Below are positions 46,300-54,902 of a stretch of DNA of 64,000 nt, piece after piece; position 1 is the first letter of the stretch; every line of letters starts with the position of its first letter. Origin of the DNA: Micromonospora matsumotoense (lineage in GTDB: Bacteria; Actinomycetota; Actinomycetes; Mycobacteriales; Micromonosporaceae); assembly GCF_900091525.1 (NCBI RefSeq), contig NZ_FMCU01000006.1:1-64000 (forward strand). The letters run 5' to 3'. Both the position numbers and the translations under genes were made by a program. The notes beneath the pieces are model-generated. The model did not search any database. It was not told the origin of the DNA and saw only the letters and a list, made by a program, of their open reading frames with translations.

Positions 46300-46983
46300 T
46301 CAGATCACCATCGACGGCAGGGGCCAGCGGCGGAGCCGGTGTGGCAGCCACACCAGCAGGTCGCCGATCTTCGTGACCAGGCCCTCCGCACCGAAGTCAC
46401 GGGCGATGTCGAGGTCGACGTCGGTGATGGCGGCGCCGTCCAACAGCTGGTCGAGCACCGCGAGGTAGGCCGGGTCGTCGATGGTCAACAGATTCAGCCG
46501 GCCGGACCGGCGGTCGCGCACCTGCACGAATCCGGGACCCCGGCGATACGTGCACTTGTCGAAGTAGAACGCCTTGCCCCAGGCGGCGAGTTGCGGGACG
46601 GGGTCGCCCGCACCACCCGGCGGTGGGAGCAGCTCGACCGGCGCCCGCAGGTGGCTGTAGGGGAGCCACTCGTCGGCCTCGGCACCCGGCAGCCGCAGCC
46701 GCCAGTCGACGGCGATGCCGTGGCTGGTCAACTCGCGGACGAGCACCAGGCGGCGGACCGTGTCGACGGCCGTCTCGTCGGCCCCGGTGACCGTGAGGTC
46801 GACGGCTCCGGGGAGGTCGACCCGGCGGACCCCCTCGGCACGCCAGCGGGCGACCGCGTCGGCGGCCGGCTCGCGCAGCTCGGCCGGGCCGATGGTCATC
46901 CCGGGGATCGACAGGACGGCCGGGTCGTGGTCGCGGGCGAGACCGACCAGGATGGGCCGGGAGTCGAAGTCGGTGGTGAGCAC
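46300..46983 (-). CDS. DUF5825 family protein of the RiPP cluster
   Basis: 227 residues from GTG 46983 with GAGGGGA 6 nt upstream, 11 nt after the radical SAM gene. Features: TIGPAELREPAADAVARWRA, ELTSHGIAVDWRLRLPGAEA, YFDKCTYRRGPGFVQVRDRR and a C-terminal HRLRRWPLPSMVI. No membrane segments. DUF5825 proteins are found next to RiPP maturation radical SAM enzymes, and a role as partner or precursor-binding protein is inferred. It is the last gene of the cluster. Confidence 0.8.
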   Translation of the reverse strand: MLTTDFDSRPILVGLARDHDPAVLSIPGMTIGPAELREPAADAVARWRAEGVRRVDLPGAVDLTVTGADETAVDTVRRLVLVRELTSHGIAVDWRLRLPGAEADEWLPYSHLRAPVELLPPPGGAGDPVPQLAAWGKAFYFDKCTYRRGPGFVQVRDRRSGRLNLLTIDDPAYLAVLDQLLDGAAITDVDLDIARDFGAEGLVTKIGDLLVWLPHRLRRWPLPSMVI

Positions 46984-46994
46984 GTGCGGTCCCC

Positions 46995-48938
46995 TCAGAC
47001 TGCGGTGAGCACGGCCGGCTCACCGGCTTCGGCGGCGGCCCTGGTGGCGGCGGCTTCGCGTTCCAGGTGCAGGTGGTCGATGCGCAGCAGATCCTGGTTC
47101 ATGGCCTGCGGCGCGATCTGGATGAACTGCCCCGCGTCCTCGTAGACGAGCCCGAGTTCGCGCCAGCGCTGCAACAGCGACACCAGGGTCGACTCGTCGA
47201 CGGACAGTCGCCGGGCCAGGGCGGCGACGCTGTGCGGCTGGTCGAGCTGCCGGAAGACGGCCAGCTCGGTGGGGTCGGTCAGCCGCAGGATGTGCCAGTC
47301 GAAGTGCTTGCGCCGGCTGACCAGCACGATTTCGTCGCCGAGGTCGTGGTGGGTGAGCCGGCTGCGGGCGTACTCGTGCTGCCACTCGGTGACCGCCCGG
47401 CCCAGCCGGTCGGCCGTCTCGCCGCCGATGCCCTGGGGCGGGACGTCGAACAGGTACGCCAGATCCATCAGTTCCGACTCGGGCAGGTCGTAGATCAGCC
47501 GGTACTGGGCTGCCGGCCGCAGGTCGGTGAAGCCGAGCGCGGGGTTGACGAAGAAGGGGCTGAACCGTTCGATGGCGATGCGGGTGTTGCCGTCGGCCGG
47601 GCACAGGTGGTGCAGTGCCGGCATCTGCGCGATGACCGGGAGGTAGTCGGCCTCGGTCTCACCCGGGAACCCGTACAGGTAGTTCCAGGCGATGGTGATC
47701 CCGCTGGTCTCGGCGTCGCGCAGCATCCGGACGTTGAGGCAGCCGCTGACCCCCTTGTCCATCAGCTTGAGCACCCGGCTGTTGAGGCTCTCGATGCCGG
47801 GCTGCACGCTGACCAGGCCGGCGTCGGCCAGGGCCTGCACCTGCGGGCCCTTCATGTTCGACTTGATCTCGTACTGCAACCGCAGGTCGTAGTCCGATTC
47901 GGTGAGCCGGGGCAGCAGCGAGGTCACGTAGCTCATGTCGAGGATGTTGTCCACGACGAACATGTCCAGGACCTGGTGCCGCTCGACCAACTCGATGATC
48001 TCGTCGTAGAACTTGCCCGGATGCTTGCTGCGGAACTGCATGAACGACCCGTTGAGGCCGCAGAACGTGCAGTGGTGCTTCTCGCCCCACCAGCAGCCCC
48101 GGGCGCCCTCGACGACCAGCCGGGGCTCGACCCAGTTCCGGGCCCGGGACGCGGCCAGCCGTTCGAAGTAGCCCGCGTAGTCCGGGGAGACGATCTCGGC
48201 CGGCGGCAGGGGCGTGGTGCTCATCGGGTTCGCCACGGAACGGCCGTCCGGGCCGGCCCAGCACAGCCCCTCGATGTCGGCGAGCCCGCCCGCCGGCTCC
48301 GCGACGCCGACCGCCGACCGGGCCGGGTCGATCGCGGCGAGCAGTCGGGGAAACGCGGTCTCGCCCTCGCCCCGGACCACGTAGTCGACGAACGAGAAGT
48401 TGCGGTGGATCGCCGCGCCCTGCTCACCGTCGCAGTTGGCCCCGCCCATCACCGTACGGATGCCGGGTGCCCGCTTCTTGATCGCCCTGGCGGTGGCGAG
48501 GGCGGCGGCGTTCTGCTGGAACGTGGAGGTGAAGCCGACCACGTCCGGGGCCTGGGCGACGATCCGGTCGGCCAGTTCGGCGACGAACTCCGGGGCCAAC
48601 CGGTGCAGCTCGATGTTGAGCGCGAGTTCCCGTTCGGTCATCTGGGTCCGGACCCGGTCGGTGAACTCCTTCACCCGCCATTCGGGATCGTCGTACAGGG
48701 CCGAGGAGAAGACCCAGTCACCGCAGCCCGCGAAATAGGTGAAGAGCGAATAGTAGTAGTAGTCGCTCAATCCGAACTCGGTCCGGTCGACCACCCAGTC
48801 GACAAAGTCGAGATTCGCGTGGACGGCCTCCACCTCGGCATCCGGCAGCTTCTGCCGGACACTGTTGGTGAGGATTCCAATCGCCAACGAAGGGACGTCG
48901 ATGGAAGTCCATGGCGTATTGACCAGCATGACCCGCAC
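46995..48938 (-). CDS. B12-binding radical SAM RiPP maturase (RiPP maturation radical SAM protein 1 type)
   Basis: 647 residues from GTG 48938, with GGAG 7 nt upstream. N-terminal cobalamin-binding-like domain (about 1-220; DVVGFTSTFQQNAAALATAR, RTVMGGANCDGEQGAAIHRN, YVVRGEGETAFPRLL). The radical SAM cluster is CWWGEKHHCTFC (~281-292), i.e. C-x7-C-x2-C, the form seen in RiPP maturases of this family, followed by GLNGSFMQFRSKHPGKFYDE. A C-terminal winged-helix-like region (RRLSVDESTLVSLLQRWREL) probably binds the precursor leader. Members include polytheonamide-type C-methyltransferases, so C-methylation of Val or Thr is the best guess. Confidence 0.88.
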   Translation of the reverse strand: MRVMLVNTPWTSIDVPSLAIGILTNSVRQKLPDAEVEAVHANLDFVDWVVDRTEFGLSDYYYYSLFTYFAGCGDWVFSSALYDDPEWRVKEFTDRVRTQMTERELALNIELHRLAPEFVAELADRIVAQAPDVVGFTSTFQQNAAALATARAIKKRAPGIRTVMGGANCDGEQGAAIHRNFSFVDYVVRGEGETAFPRLLAAIDPARSAVGVAEPAGGLADIEGLCWAGPDGRSVANPMSTTPLPPAEIVSPDYAGYFERLAASRARNWVEPRLVVEGARGCWWGEKHHCTFCGLNGSFMQFRSKHPGKFYDEIIELVERHQVLDMFVVDNILDMSYVTSLLPRLTESDYDLRLQYEIKSNMKGPQVQALADAGLVSVQPGIESLNSRVLKLMDKGVSGCLNVRMLRDAETSGITIAWNYLYGFPGETEADYLPVIAQMPALHHLCPADGNTRIAIERFSPFFVNPALGFTDLRPAAQYRLIYDLPESELMDLAYLFDVPPQGIGGETADRLGRAVTEWQHEYARSRLTHHDLGDEIVLVSRRKHFDWHILRLTDPTELAVFRQLDQPHSVAALARRLSVDESTLVSLLQRWRELGLVYEDAGQFIQIAPQAMNQDLLRIDHLHLEREAAATRAAAEAGEPAVLTAV

Positions 48939-48981
48939 GTAACCTCTCCTCTCTCGTGAGCTGTTCGGACCGGACGACGGA

Positions 48982-49025
48982 TACGGGGTGGGGCCACCTG
49001 CCCGGGCGGGTGGCCACACCCCGTA
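48982..49025 (-). terminator. Intergenic hairpin after the precursor gene (attenuator candidate)
   Basis: Arms TACGGGGTG / CACCCCGTA and GGCCACC / GGTGGCC form a long stem in the 93-bp gap between precursor and radical SAM genes. It would allow high precursor expression with partial read-through into the enzyme genes, as seen in lanthipeptide and other RiPP operons. Confidence 0.6.
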
Positions 49026-49031
49026 CGGCCG

Positions 49032-49133
49032 CTAGAAGCTGACCTTGACCGTGACCGTGACCGTGACGTTCGAGGCCCGAAGCTGGTCGCGGTTGCCGTT
49101 GATCGGGTCGTTCTCGACAACGTTCTTGCGCAT
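49032..49133 (-). CDS. RiPP precursor peptide, 33 residues
   Basis: ATG 49133 has a full AAGGAGG ribosome site 8 nt upstream. The peptide starts MRKNVVENDPINGNRDQLRA and ends SNVTVTVTVKVSF. The charged N-terminal ~20 residues look like a leader; the C-terminal 12-13 residues alternate Val with Thr/Lys/Ser and would be the core. It sits between the peptidase and radical SAM genes on the same strand. No Cys, so not a lanthipeptide or sactipeptide. The coding DNA is a CCGTGA-like tandem repeat, which explains the alternation at DNA level. Confidence 0.85.
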   Translation of the reverse strand: MRKNVVENDPINGNRDQLRASNVTVTVTVKVSF

Positions 49134-49181
49134 GTCGTTCACCTCCTTTCCGTTATCGGGGGACCGGGTCACGTGCCGGGG

Positions 49182-50999
49182 TCAGCCCACCGGACGCGCC
49201 ATCGCGAGCGCGACCGGCGTGCCTTCGTCCCGCACGCCGTCGAAGTGCCGCTGCATGAACAGCAGCACGGTCTGCATCAGAGCCAGGTGGCTCTGCGCGT
49301 CGAAGTCCTCGTGCCCGGCCCGCCGGCGGACCACCTGGTGCGGAACCCGGCGACCGGCCAGCAGCCGCGCGTAGTGCTCCACCGGTGCCGGCGGGCAGCG
49401 CACGTCACCGGTGGAGACGGCCAGCAGCACCGGGGCCCGGACCTGGTCGACGTAGGTGATCGGCGAGGACCGGGCGTAGCGCTGCGGCACCTCGCCGGGG
49501 GTGCCGCCGAACAGCAGCACGTCCAGCGCCCGTACCGCCGGGGTGGCCGCCTCGAAGGCGGCGACGTAGTCGGCGACGGGACTGATCGCGATCCCGAGCC
49601 GCCACAGCTCCGGTTGCCGGCCGAGCGCGAGCAGGGTCAGGTAGCCGCCCCACGACGTGCCCCACAGGGCGGTGCGCCGGTCCTCGACGACGCCCTCGGC
49701 GACGAGGTGGGCCCGGACCGCGGCGAGGTCCTCCAACTGGGTGAGGCCGACCCCGGCGGAGAAGTCGTTGCGCCAGGCCGCGCCGTACCCGCTGGAGCCC
49801 CGGTAGTTGACCCGGACCACCACGCAGCCGGTGCTGACCAGGACCTCGACCAGCGGGTCGTAGGCGTCGCGGGCGTGCTGGAAGGGTCCGCCGTGGACCA
49901 GGAAGACGGCCGGCCTCGGCCCGTCCCGGTCGGTCGGCACGGCGACCAGGGCGGGGATCGGACCACCGGGCCCCGGCACCCGGATCTCCTCGCGGCGGTA
50001 GTCCGTGGGTGCCGTGACGGCGTCCGGCCCGCCCGCGTCGGGCTGACCGCCGGGGTGCTCCGGCAGCTCCAGCCCGCGCACGGAACGCAGTTGGGGCGGG
50101 GTCACCGAGTCGGTCCACACGTACGCGATGTCACCGTCCGGCCAGACCGCGGCGTCCAGGATGCTGCCCGTCGGGGTGTCGACGACCGTCCGGGTCCGCC
50201 CGGCGAGGTCCACCTCGTGCAGCAGGCTGCGGGCGTGCCGGTCCTGCCGGACGAGGAGGCGCTGCCCGTCCGGGAACCAGCCGGCGGTGATCTCGGTGTC
50301 GAAGCGGCACCAGTCGTGCCGGACCAGGCCGTCGTCCGCGGTCCAGGTCGCCGGGAGGTAGCCGCCCCGGTCCTCGATCACCAGCAGCAGCCGCGCCGGG
50401 CCGGACCCGGGGGCGAAACCGAGGGCCCACACCCGCCCGTCGGCCCGGCCGGCGATGTCGGCCACCCGGCCGCCGTCGGTGGTGAACACCGTGACTGCCG
50501 CGTCGGTGGCGGCGTCGGCGCCGATCGCCGCCAGCTGCCCGGCCGGATCGAGGTCGACCAGGTACGCGTAGCCGGTGACGTGGGCCCGTTCGCTCACCCG
50601 GCCGTCGCCGGAGCGCAGGAACAGGGTCATCCCGCCGTCGTCGGACAGCCCGATCGCGGTGGTGCCGTCGGTGGCCATGGCGATGCCGGCGTGCCGGGCC
50701 GGCGGCACCGACGGCAGCGCCGCGACGGAGCGGTCGGGCCGGTCGAAGCCGCACGTCCGCCAGGTGCCGACGCCGCCGAGATCGTCGTCGAACCACCAGA
50801 TGGTGGTCCCCGTCGGGTCGATCGCCGCCCGGATCGTGCCGGCCGGGCGGTCGGTCACCTGCCGGGCGGTGCCGGCGGAGCGGTCCCAGGCCAGGATCTC
50901 GCAGCGCCCCTCGGCGTCGCCGACGTAGACGGCCCGGTGCGGCGCGTGTTCGGCGACGACCGGCAGCGCCGGATAGAAGAGCCGGTGACCGCCACTCAT
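49182..50999 (-). CDS. S9 (prolyl oligopeptidase) family peptidase of the RiPP cluster
   Basis: 605 residues from ATG 50999, overlapping the transporter stop (ATGA). An N-terminal beta-propeller (about 1-330; WDRSAGTARQVTDRPAGTIR, DPTGTTIWWFDDDLGGVGTW) precedes an alpha/beta-hydrolase domain: HGGPFQHARDAYDPLVEVL, nucleophile Ser in TALWGTSWGGYLTLLALG (~465), Asp in STGDVRCPPAP and His in AGHEDFDAQS. No signal peptide. Placed directly before the precursor gene, it probably removes the leader or degrades it. Confidence 0.87.
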   Translation of the reverse strand: MSGGHRLFYPALPVVAEHAPHRAVYVGDAEGRCEILAWDRSAGTARQVTDRPAGTIRAAIDPTGTTIWWFDDDLGGVGTWRTCGFDRPDRSVAALPSVPPARHAGIAMATDGTTAIGLSDDGGMTLFLRSGDGRVSERAHVTGYAYLVDLDPAGQLAAIGADAATDAAVTVFTTDGGRVADIAGRADGRVWALGFAPGSGPARLLLVIEDRGGYLPATWTADDGLVRHDWCRFDTEITAGWFPDGQRLLVRQDRHARSLLHEVDLAGRTRTVVDTPTGSILDAAVWPDGDIAYVWTDSVTPPQLRSVRGLELPEHPGGQPDAGGPDAVTAPTDYRREEIRVPGPGGPIPALVAVPTDRDGPRPAVFLVHGGPFQHARDAYDPLVEVLVSTGCVVVRVNYRGSSGYGAAWRNDFSAGVGLTQLEDLAAVRAHLVAEGVVEDRRTALWGTSWGGYLTLLALGRQPELWRLGIAISPVADYVAAFEAATPAVRALDVLLFGGTPGEVPQRYARSSPITYVDQVRAPVLLAVSTGDVRCPPAPVEHYARLLAGRRVPHQVVRRRAGHEDFDAQSHLALMQTVLLFMQRHFDGVRDEGTPVALAMARPVG

Positions 51000-52294
51000 C
51001 TGCGGGCCTCCTCGGGATCGGCGGTGGCCTCGGCGGTGGCGGCCGGGTCGGGGTCGGTCCCGGCCGTCGCGCCCGCACCGGCGCGGAGTTGGCGCAGGCT
51101 GGCGGTGGTGTACGTCGCCAGCAGCGCCAGCACGGCGGCGAAGACCAGAGCGACGGTGCCGGGGCTGTACCAGGCCACCAGGACCCCGGCCAGCAGCGGC
51201 GCCGGTGTCTGCAGCACCTCGCCGACGGTGCCCATCACGGTCGCCACCCGACCCTGGAGCTCGTCGGGCGTCAGCGCGATCACGCGGGACTGGAAGATGA
51301 CCCCGAGCAGCGGGCTGAGCAGGAAGACCAGCCCGAACAGCAGCCCGTAGCTCCAGGTCTGCCGGGCCTGTGACATCGCGACGACGAGGCCCACCATGGC
51401 CCACGAGGCGAACACGATGACGGTTGTCGGCCGTACCCGGCTGAAGATCATCGGAGCGGCCAGTGCGCCGCTCAGGCCGCCCACGCTGGCGATGGTGAGG
51501 ATCAGGCCGATCGACGCCGCGGGGACACCCTGCCGGCCGGCGGTCAGGATGGCGTAGTAGACGAGGGCGCCGAAGGTGAAGTTGATGCCGGCCGCCCAGA
51601 TCGTGACGAACCGCAGGAACGGCTGCCGCCACACGAAGCGCAGCCCGACCTTCAGGTCGGTGCGGAACGAGGTGCGCTCTGCGCGTTCGGGCGTCAGATC
51701 GGTCCGGATGGTGGCGACGAGAGCCGCCGCGAGCAGGTAGGACAGCACGTCCGCCAGGAACGGCAGCCAGCGGGCGAGCTGGTAGAGCACGCCGCCGAGC
51801 AGCGGGCCGGTGAGTCGGGCGGCGTGGTTGCGGGCCTCCAGCCGGGACAGCGCCTTCTGGTCGTCGGCCGGCAGCAGGCGGCGGATGGCGCCGGAGCCGG
51901 CCGCCTCGTAGCCGCTCTGCGCGATCCCCTCGACGAACGCGGCGGCGGCCAGCAGTCCGAGGGTCGCCACGTCGGCCAGGAGCCCGACGAAGATCGCCGT
52001 CATCGCGCCGGCGGCGACCAGCAGCGAGCTGATCATCATGCGTTTGCGCGGCAACCGGTCGGCCAGCACCCCCGCCACCGGTGCCGCGACGAGTCGCCCG
52101 GCGAGGGCCAGGGCGCCGACCAGTCCGGCTGCCGCCGGTGAACCGGTCACGGCCAGGGTGACCAGTGGAAGCACGATCCCGGACGCCTGTGACCCAAGCT
52201 GATCAATTGCGCCGGCTATCCAATAGCGGCGGAAATCGCGACCCCGATGGGTGCTCTCTTCCGGCTTTATGTCCTGGCTGGGGGCAGCCGTCAT
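50996..52294 (-). CDS. MFS transporter of the RiPP cluster
   Basis: 432 residues with 12 predicted membrane spans and typical MFS loops (GVLADRLPRKRMMI after span 2; ITLTPDELQGRVATVMGTVG-like segment ALTPDELQGRVATVMGTVGE late). Closest in style to macrolide/multidrug efflux-type transporters. First gene of the operon; probably exports the mature peptide and gives self-protection. The 5' region holds no strong ribosome site, so the start at ATG 52294 is likely but not certain. Confidence 0.87.
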   Translation of the reverse strand: MTAAPSQDIKPEESTHRGRDFRRYWIAGAIDQLGSQASGIVLPLVTLAVTGSPAAAGLVGALALAGRLVAAPVAGVLADRLPRKRMMISSLLVAAGAMTAIFVGLLADVATLGLLAAAAFVEGIAQSGYEAAGSGAIRRLLPADDQKALSRLEARNHAARLTGPLLGGVLYQLARWLPFLADVLSYLLAAALVATIRTDLTPERAERTSFRTDLKVGLRFVWRQPFLRFVTIWAAGINFTFGALVYYAILTAGRQGVPAASIGLILTIASVGGLSGALAAPMIFSRVRPTTVIVFASWAMVGLVVAMSQARQTWSYGLLFGLVFLLSPLLGVIFQSRVIALTPDELQGRVATVMGTVGEVLQTPAPLLAGVLVAWYSPGTVALVFAAVLALLATYTTASLRQLRAGAGATAGTDPDPAATAEATADPEEARR

Positions 52295-52745
52295 TGCGTG
52301 GGCCGCATTGTGCTCATGTTTTTCCCAAATCTAGGTGCGAGGTCTGTGGGGGACGAGTTCGCGTGATCCGGGTGTCAATTTTTCGCCCCAATGGTGAGTG
52401 GGGTGCGTATGAGGCTAACAATGTCGTGTGCGGAAAGCAAGGATTCAAATGCGTCTAGTTACTGGCAGTTATTCGGTTGTGGGGATGATGGGAGAATTGT
52501 GCGCGTCTGTCGGGTAATCCGCGCTACGCGCCGAACCTCCGAACAGCACCCGGAACCGGCCGCTTAATAGACGGCAATCTCCGCTAAATTCTGATTTTCG
52601 ACGTTGTTGCGGGAGTCGCCGCCGGCCCCGCCCACCCGGGTCCCGGCTCCGCCCGTCATGCCGGGGCCCGGGTGGGCGCGTCATGCCACCTGGCACCGGC
52701 GGCGGCGGAGGCCGGCCGCTGCCAGGTGGCCGGGCGGGCCGGCGG
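52295..52745. other. Intergenic region between RiPP and CotH operons
   Basis: AT-richer than its neighbours near 52310-52600; no supported gene. It holds the promoter of the RiPP operon and the terminator at 52629-52678. Confidence 0.45.
52629..52678. terminator. Terminator after the CotH operon
   Basis: 19-bp stem (CGCCCACCCGGGTCCCGGC pairing with 52660-52678, one G-U) and a 12-nt loop, 68 nt past the CotH stop on the minus strand. Confidence 0.75.
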
Positions 52746-54902
52746 TCAACCCGTCGTGCAGCTCGGCACCGGGATGCCGGGGTTGCCGGTGGACGAGCCG
52801 AGGAACCCGAACGAGGTGCTGGCGCCCGCGGCGAGCGCGCCGTTGTAGGCGACGTTGCGGGCGGTGACCGTCGTGCCCTGGCTGGTCACGGTCGCGTTCC
52901 AGGCCTGGGTGACCCGCTCGCCACTGGCGTACGTCCAGGTCACGGCCCAGTTGCTGATCGCCGAGGTGCCGGCGGTGACCCGTACCTCCCCCTGGAACCC
53001 GCCGGTCCACTGGCTGGTCACCGTGTACGTCGCGGTGCAGCGCGCGGTGCCCGGAGGTGGGGTCGTGGTCGGCGGCGGCGGGGTCGTCGTGGGTGGCGGA
53101 GTCGTGGTGGGCGGCGGGGTCGTGGTCGGCGGCGGTGGGGTCGTGGTGGGGGGCGGCGGAGTAGTGGTGACCGGGCCACCCCAGCCGGCGGTGGAGTCCA
53201 ACCAGGCCGCCCGGCGCAGCATCCAGTCCCGCATGGCCTGGACCTGGCCCTGCCAGGTCGACGCGGTCGGGGTGTAGAAGGGGCCGACCATCGGCGCGGT
53301 CAGGTTGGGCCAGCGCTGGAAGTTGCGCTGCGCGGCGTTGGTCAGCGGTGTGGCCAGGGCGCTGATCCGGGTCTGTAGGGCGGTGTCGGCGAGCAGGCCC
53401 CGGCGCAGCGTCTGCCAGCGGGACCGGAGCTGGTTGACGAAGGCCGGATCGCGTACCAGTTGGGGGAACCAGTCGTTGGCCACCGGCTGCCGGGTCTGCT
53501 GGTACTGCCAACCGGCGATCTGGTCGTTGCCGAAGTAGCCGCCGACGCCGAAGGTGAGGTCGTAGTCCCACAGCGGGCCGGCGAAGATCTTGGTGTCGCG
53601 GTCCTTGTAGAAGTACGCGCTGCGGATGTAGGAGTCCATCTCCCGGCTGAGTTCGTTGAGGACCATCTGGTCCACGAACGAGTCGACGTCGATGTACTTC
53701 CGGTAGCCGGTGACCGGGTCGGCGGAGTTCGCCGCCCGCAGCACGTTGTGGAATTCCTGCACGTAGCCCCGCAGCCAGTCCCGCTGGGGCGCCTGCAACG
53801 GTGACGGGTCCCGCACCTCGAGATAGTTCCAGCAGGTCGCCGCCGGCCCGGTGCAGGTCAGCATCGGCTCCTCGGCGGCCAGCCACTCGAAGCTCCAGAT
53901 GTACCCGCCCTGGATCTTGGGCAGGGTCAGGTCGTCCTCGTCGAGCTGCTTGAGGTCGAGCCGGTTCTTGGAGTTCTTGATCGTCTCCACGATCATGTAG
54001 ACGCCCATGTAGTCACCGGCGGCCACCGGGGCGGCGTCGGTGTTGAGGTAGAACTCCACGAACCGGTACCTCGGCGCCGGCATGCCCATCTCGCGCCCGA
54101 GATCGTAGACGAGCGCCTCCCGGATCAACGCCTTGTCGCTGAACGGCCCGCGCAGCACCCAGTCGGAGTCGGCCGGCATGCCCAGCACCGGATAGTCGGC
54201 GTCGGCGTTGTCGTTGCCCCGCAGCTCGACGCGGTACGGCGTCTTCTCGAACGACGCCGACGACTGTCCGCGCAGGTGGAAACCGGCGCGGGTGGCGACC
54301 GTCGGGGTCGCGGCCAGCGAGGTGGTGCCACCGCCACCCGGCTCGAAGATCATGGCGGTGGCGTCGAGATACTCACGGGCGGGTTTGCCGGCACCGTACG
54401 AGTCGAGCAGGACCACCGGCAGGTCGTGGGCGGTGGCGACGTTCTGGGCGACGTACATGGCGGTCCCGGGCGCACCGGACGCGGTCTGGCCGACGAAGGC
54501 CTGCACGCGTAGCTGGGTGGTACGGGTGAACCGCAGCGGTGTGCCCGCGTACAGCGGCGACTGGGCGGTGGGCAGCCGGCCGTCGGTGGTGTAGCGCAAC
54601 TGCGCGCCGCTGATCGCGGTGCTCAGCGACACCGTCACCTCCCCCTGGAAGGTGCCACTCGGCCGGGAGAAGACGATGTCGCCGACCAGGTCGTCCGCTG
54701 CCGCCTCGGCGGCGACGGCGTCGGCGGCGGAGGTGTCCAGGCCGGTGGTGACTCCGGCGCGGGCGGGGGCCGGGGCGGCGGTCGCGGTGGACGGTCCGGC
54801 ACTCGCCGGTGCCGTGAGCGGCACGAGGAGCCCGGTGAGGAGCACGGCCACGGCCGCGATCCCGCTGGTGCGACGGGTGGGCGTGCGAGCGGTCAGACGC
54901 AC
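52746..54902 (-). CDS. Secreted CotH-family protein kinase-like protein with CBM2
   Basis: 718 residues from GTG 54902 (GGAGA 5 nt upstream; overlaps the VTC gene by 10 bp). Signal peptide about 1-40 (TSGIAAVAVLLTGLLVPLTA). A chitobiase-type beta-sandwich (about 95-165; GTFQGEVTVSLSTAISGAQL) precedes the CotH domain with FHLRGQSSASFEKTPYRVEL, LRGPFSDKALIREALVYDLG and the metal-site LWDYDLTFGVGGY. A Pro/Thr linker (TTTPPPPTTT repeats) joins a C-terminal CBM2 (CTATYTVTSQWTGGFQGEVR ... PVPSCTTG). CotH kinases phosphorylate proteins; here the substrate-binding CBM suggests a surface or cellulose-bound role. Last gene of the VTC operon. Confidence 0.85.
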   Translation of the reverse strand: MRLTARTPTRRTSGIAAVAVLLTGLLVPLTAPASAGPSTATAAPAPARAGVTTGLDTSAADAVAAEAAADDLVGDIVFSRPSGTFQGEVTVSLSTAISGAQLRYTTDGRLPTAQSPLYAGTPLRFTRTTQLRVQAFVGQTASGAPGTAMYVAQNVATAHDLPVVLLDSYGAGKPAREYLDATAMIFEPGGGGTTSLAATPTVATRAGFHLRGQSSASFEKTPYRVELRGNDNADADYPVLGMPADSDWVLRGPFSDKALIREALVYDLGREMGMPAPRYRFVEFYLNTDAAPVAAGDYMGVYMIVETIKNSKNRLDLKQLDEDDLTLPKIQGGYIWSFEWLAAEEPMLTCTGPAATCWNYLEVRDPSPLQAPQRDWLRGYVQEFHNVLRAANSADPVTGYRKYIDVDSFVDQMVLNELSREMDSYIRSAYFYKDRDTKIFAGPLWDYDLTFGVGGYFGNDQIAGWQYQQTRQPVANDWFPQLVRDPAFVNQLRSRWQTLRRGLLADTALQTRISALATPLTNAAQRNFQRWPNLTAPMVGPFYTPTASTWQGQVQAMRDWMLRRAAWLDSTAGWGGPVTTTPPPPTTTPPPPTTTPPPTTTPPPTTTPPPPTTTPPPGTARCTATYTVTSQWTGGFQGEVRVTAGTSAISNWAVTWTYASGERVTQAWNATVTSQGTTVTARNVAYNGALAAGASTSFGFLGSSTGNPGIPVPSCTTG

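Noticed and set aside
49041..49070. CCGTGA tandem repeats as a regulatory iteron array
   Set aside because: They lie wholly within the precursor frame and encode its Val/Thr core, with a strong ribosome site upstream.
53045..53170. GGCGGGGTCGTGGTGG-like tandem repeat as a non-coding repeat array
   Set aside because: It encodes the Pro/Thr linker between the CotH and CBM2 domains and needs no other explanation.
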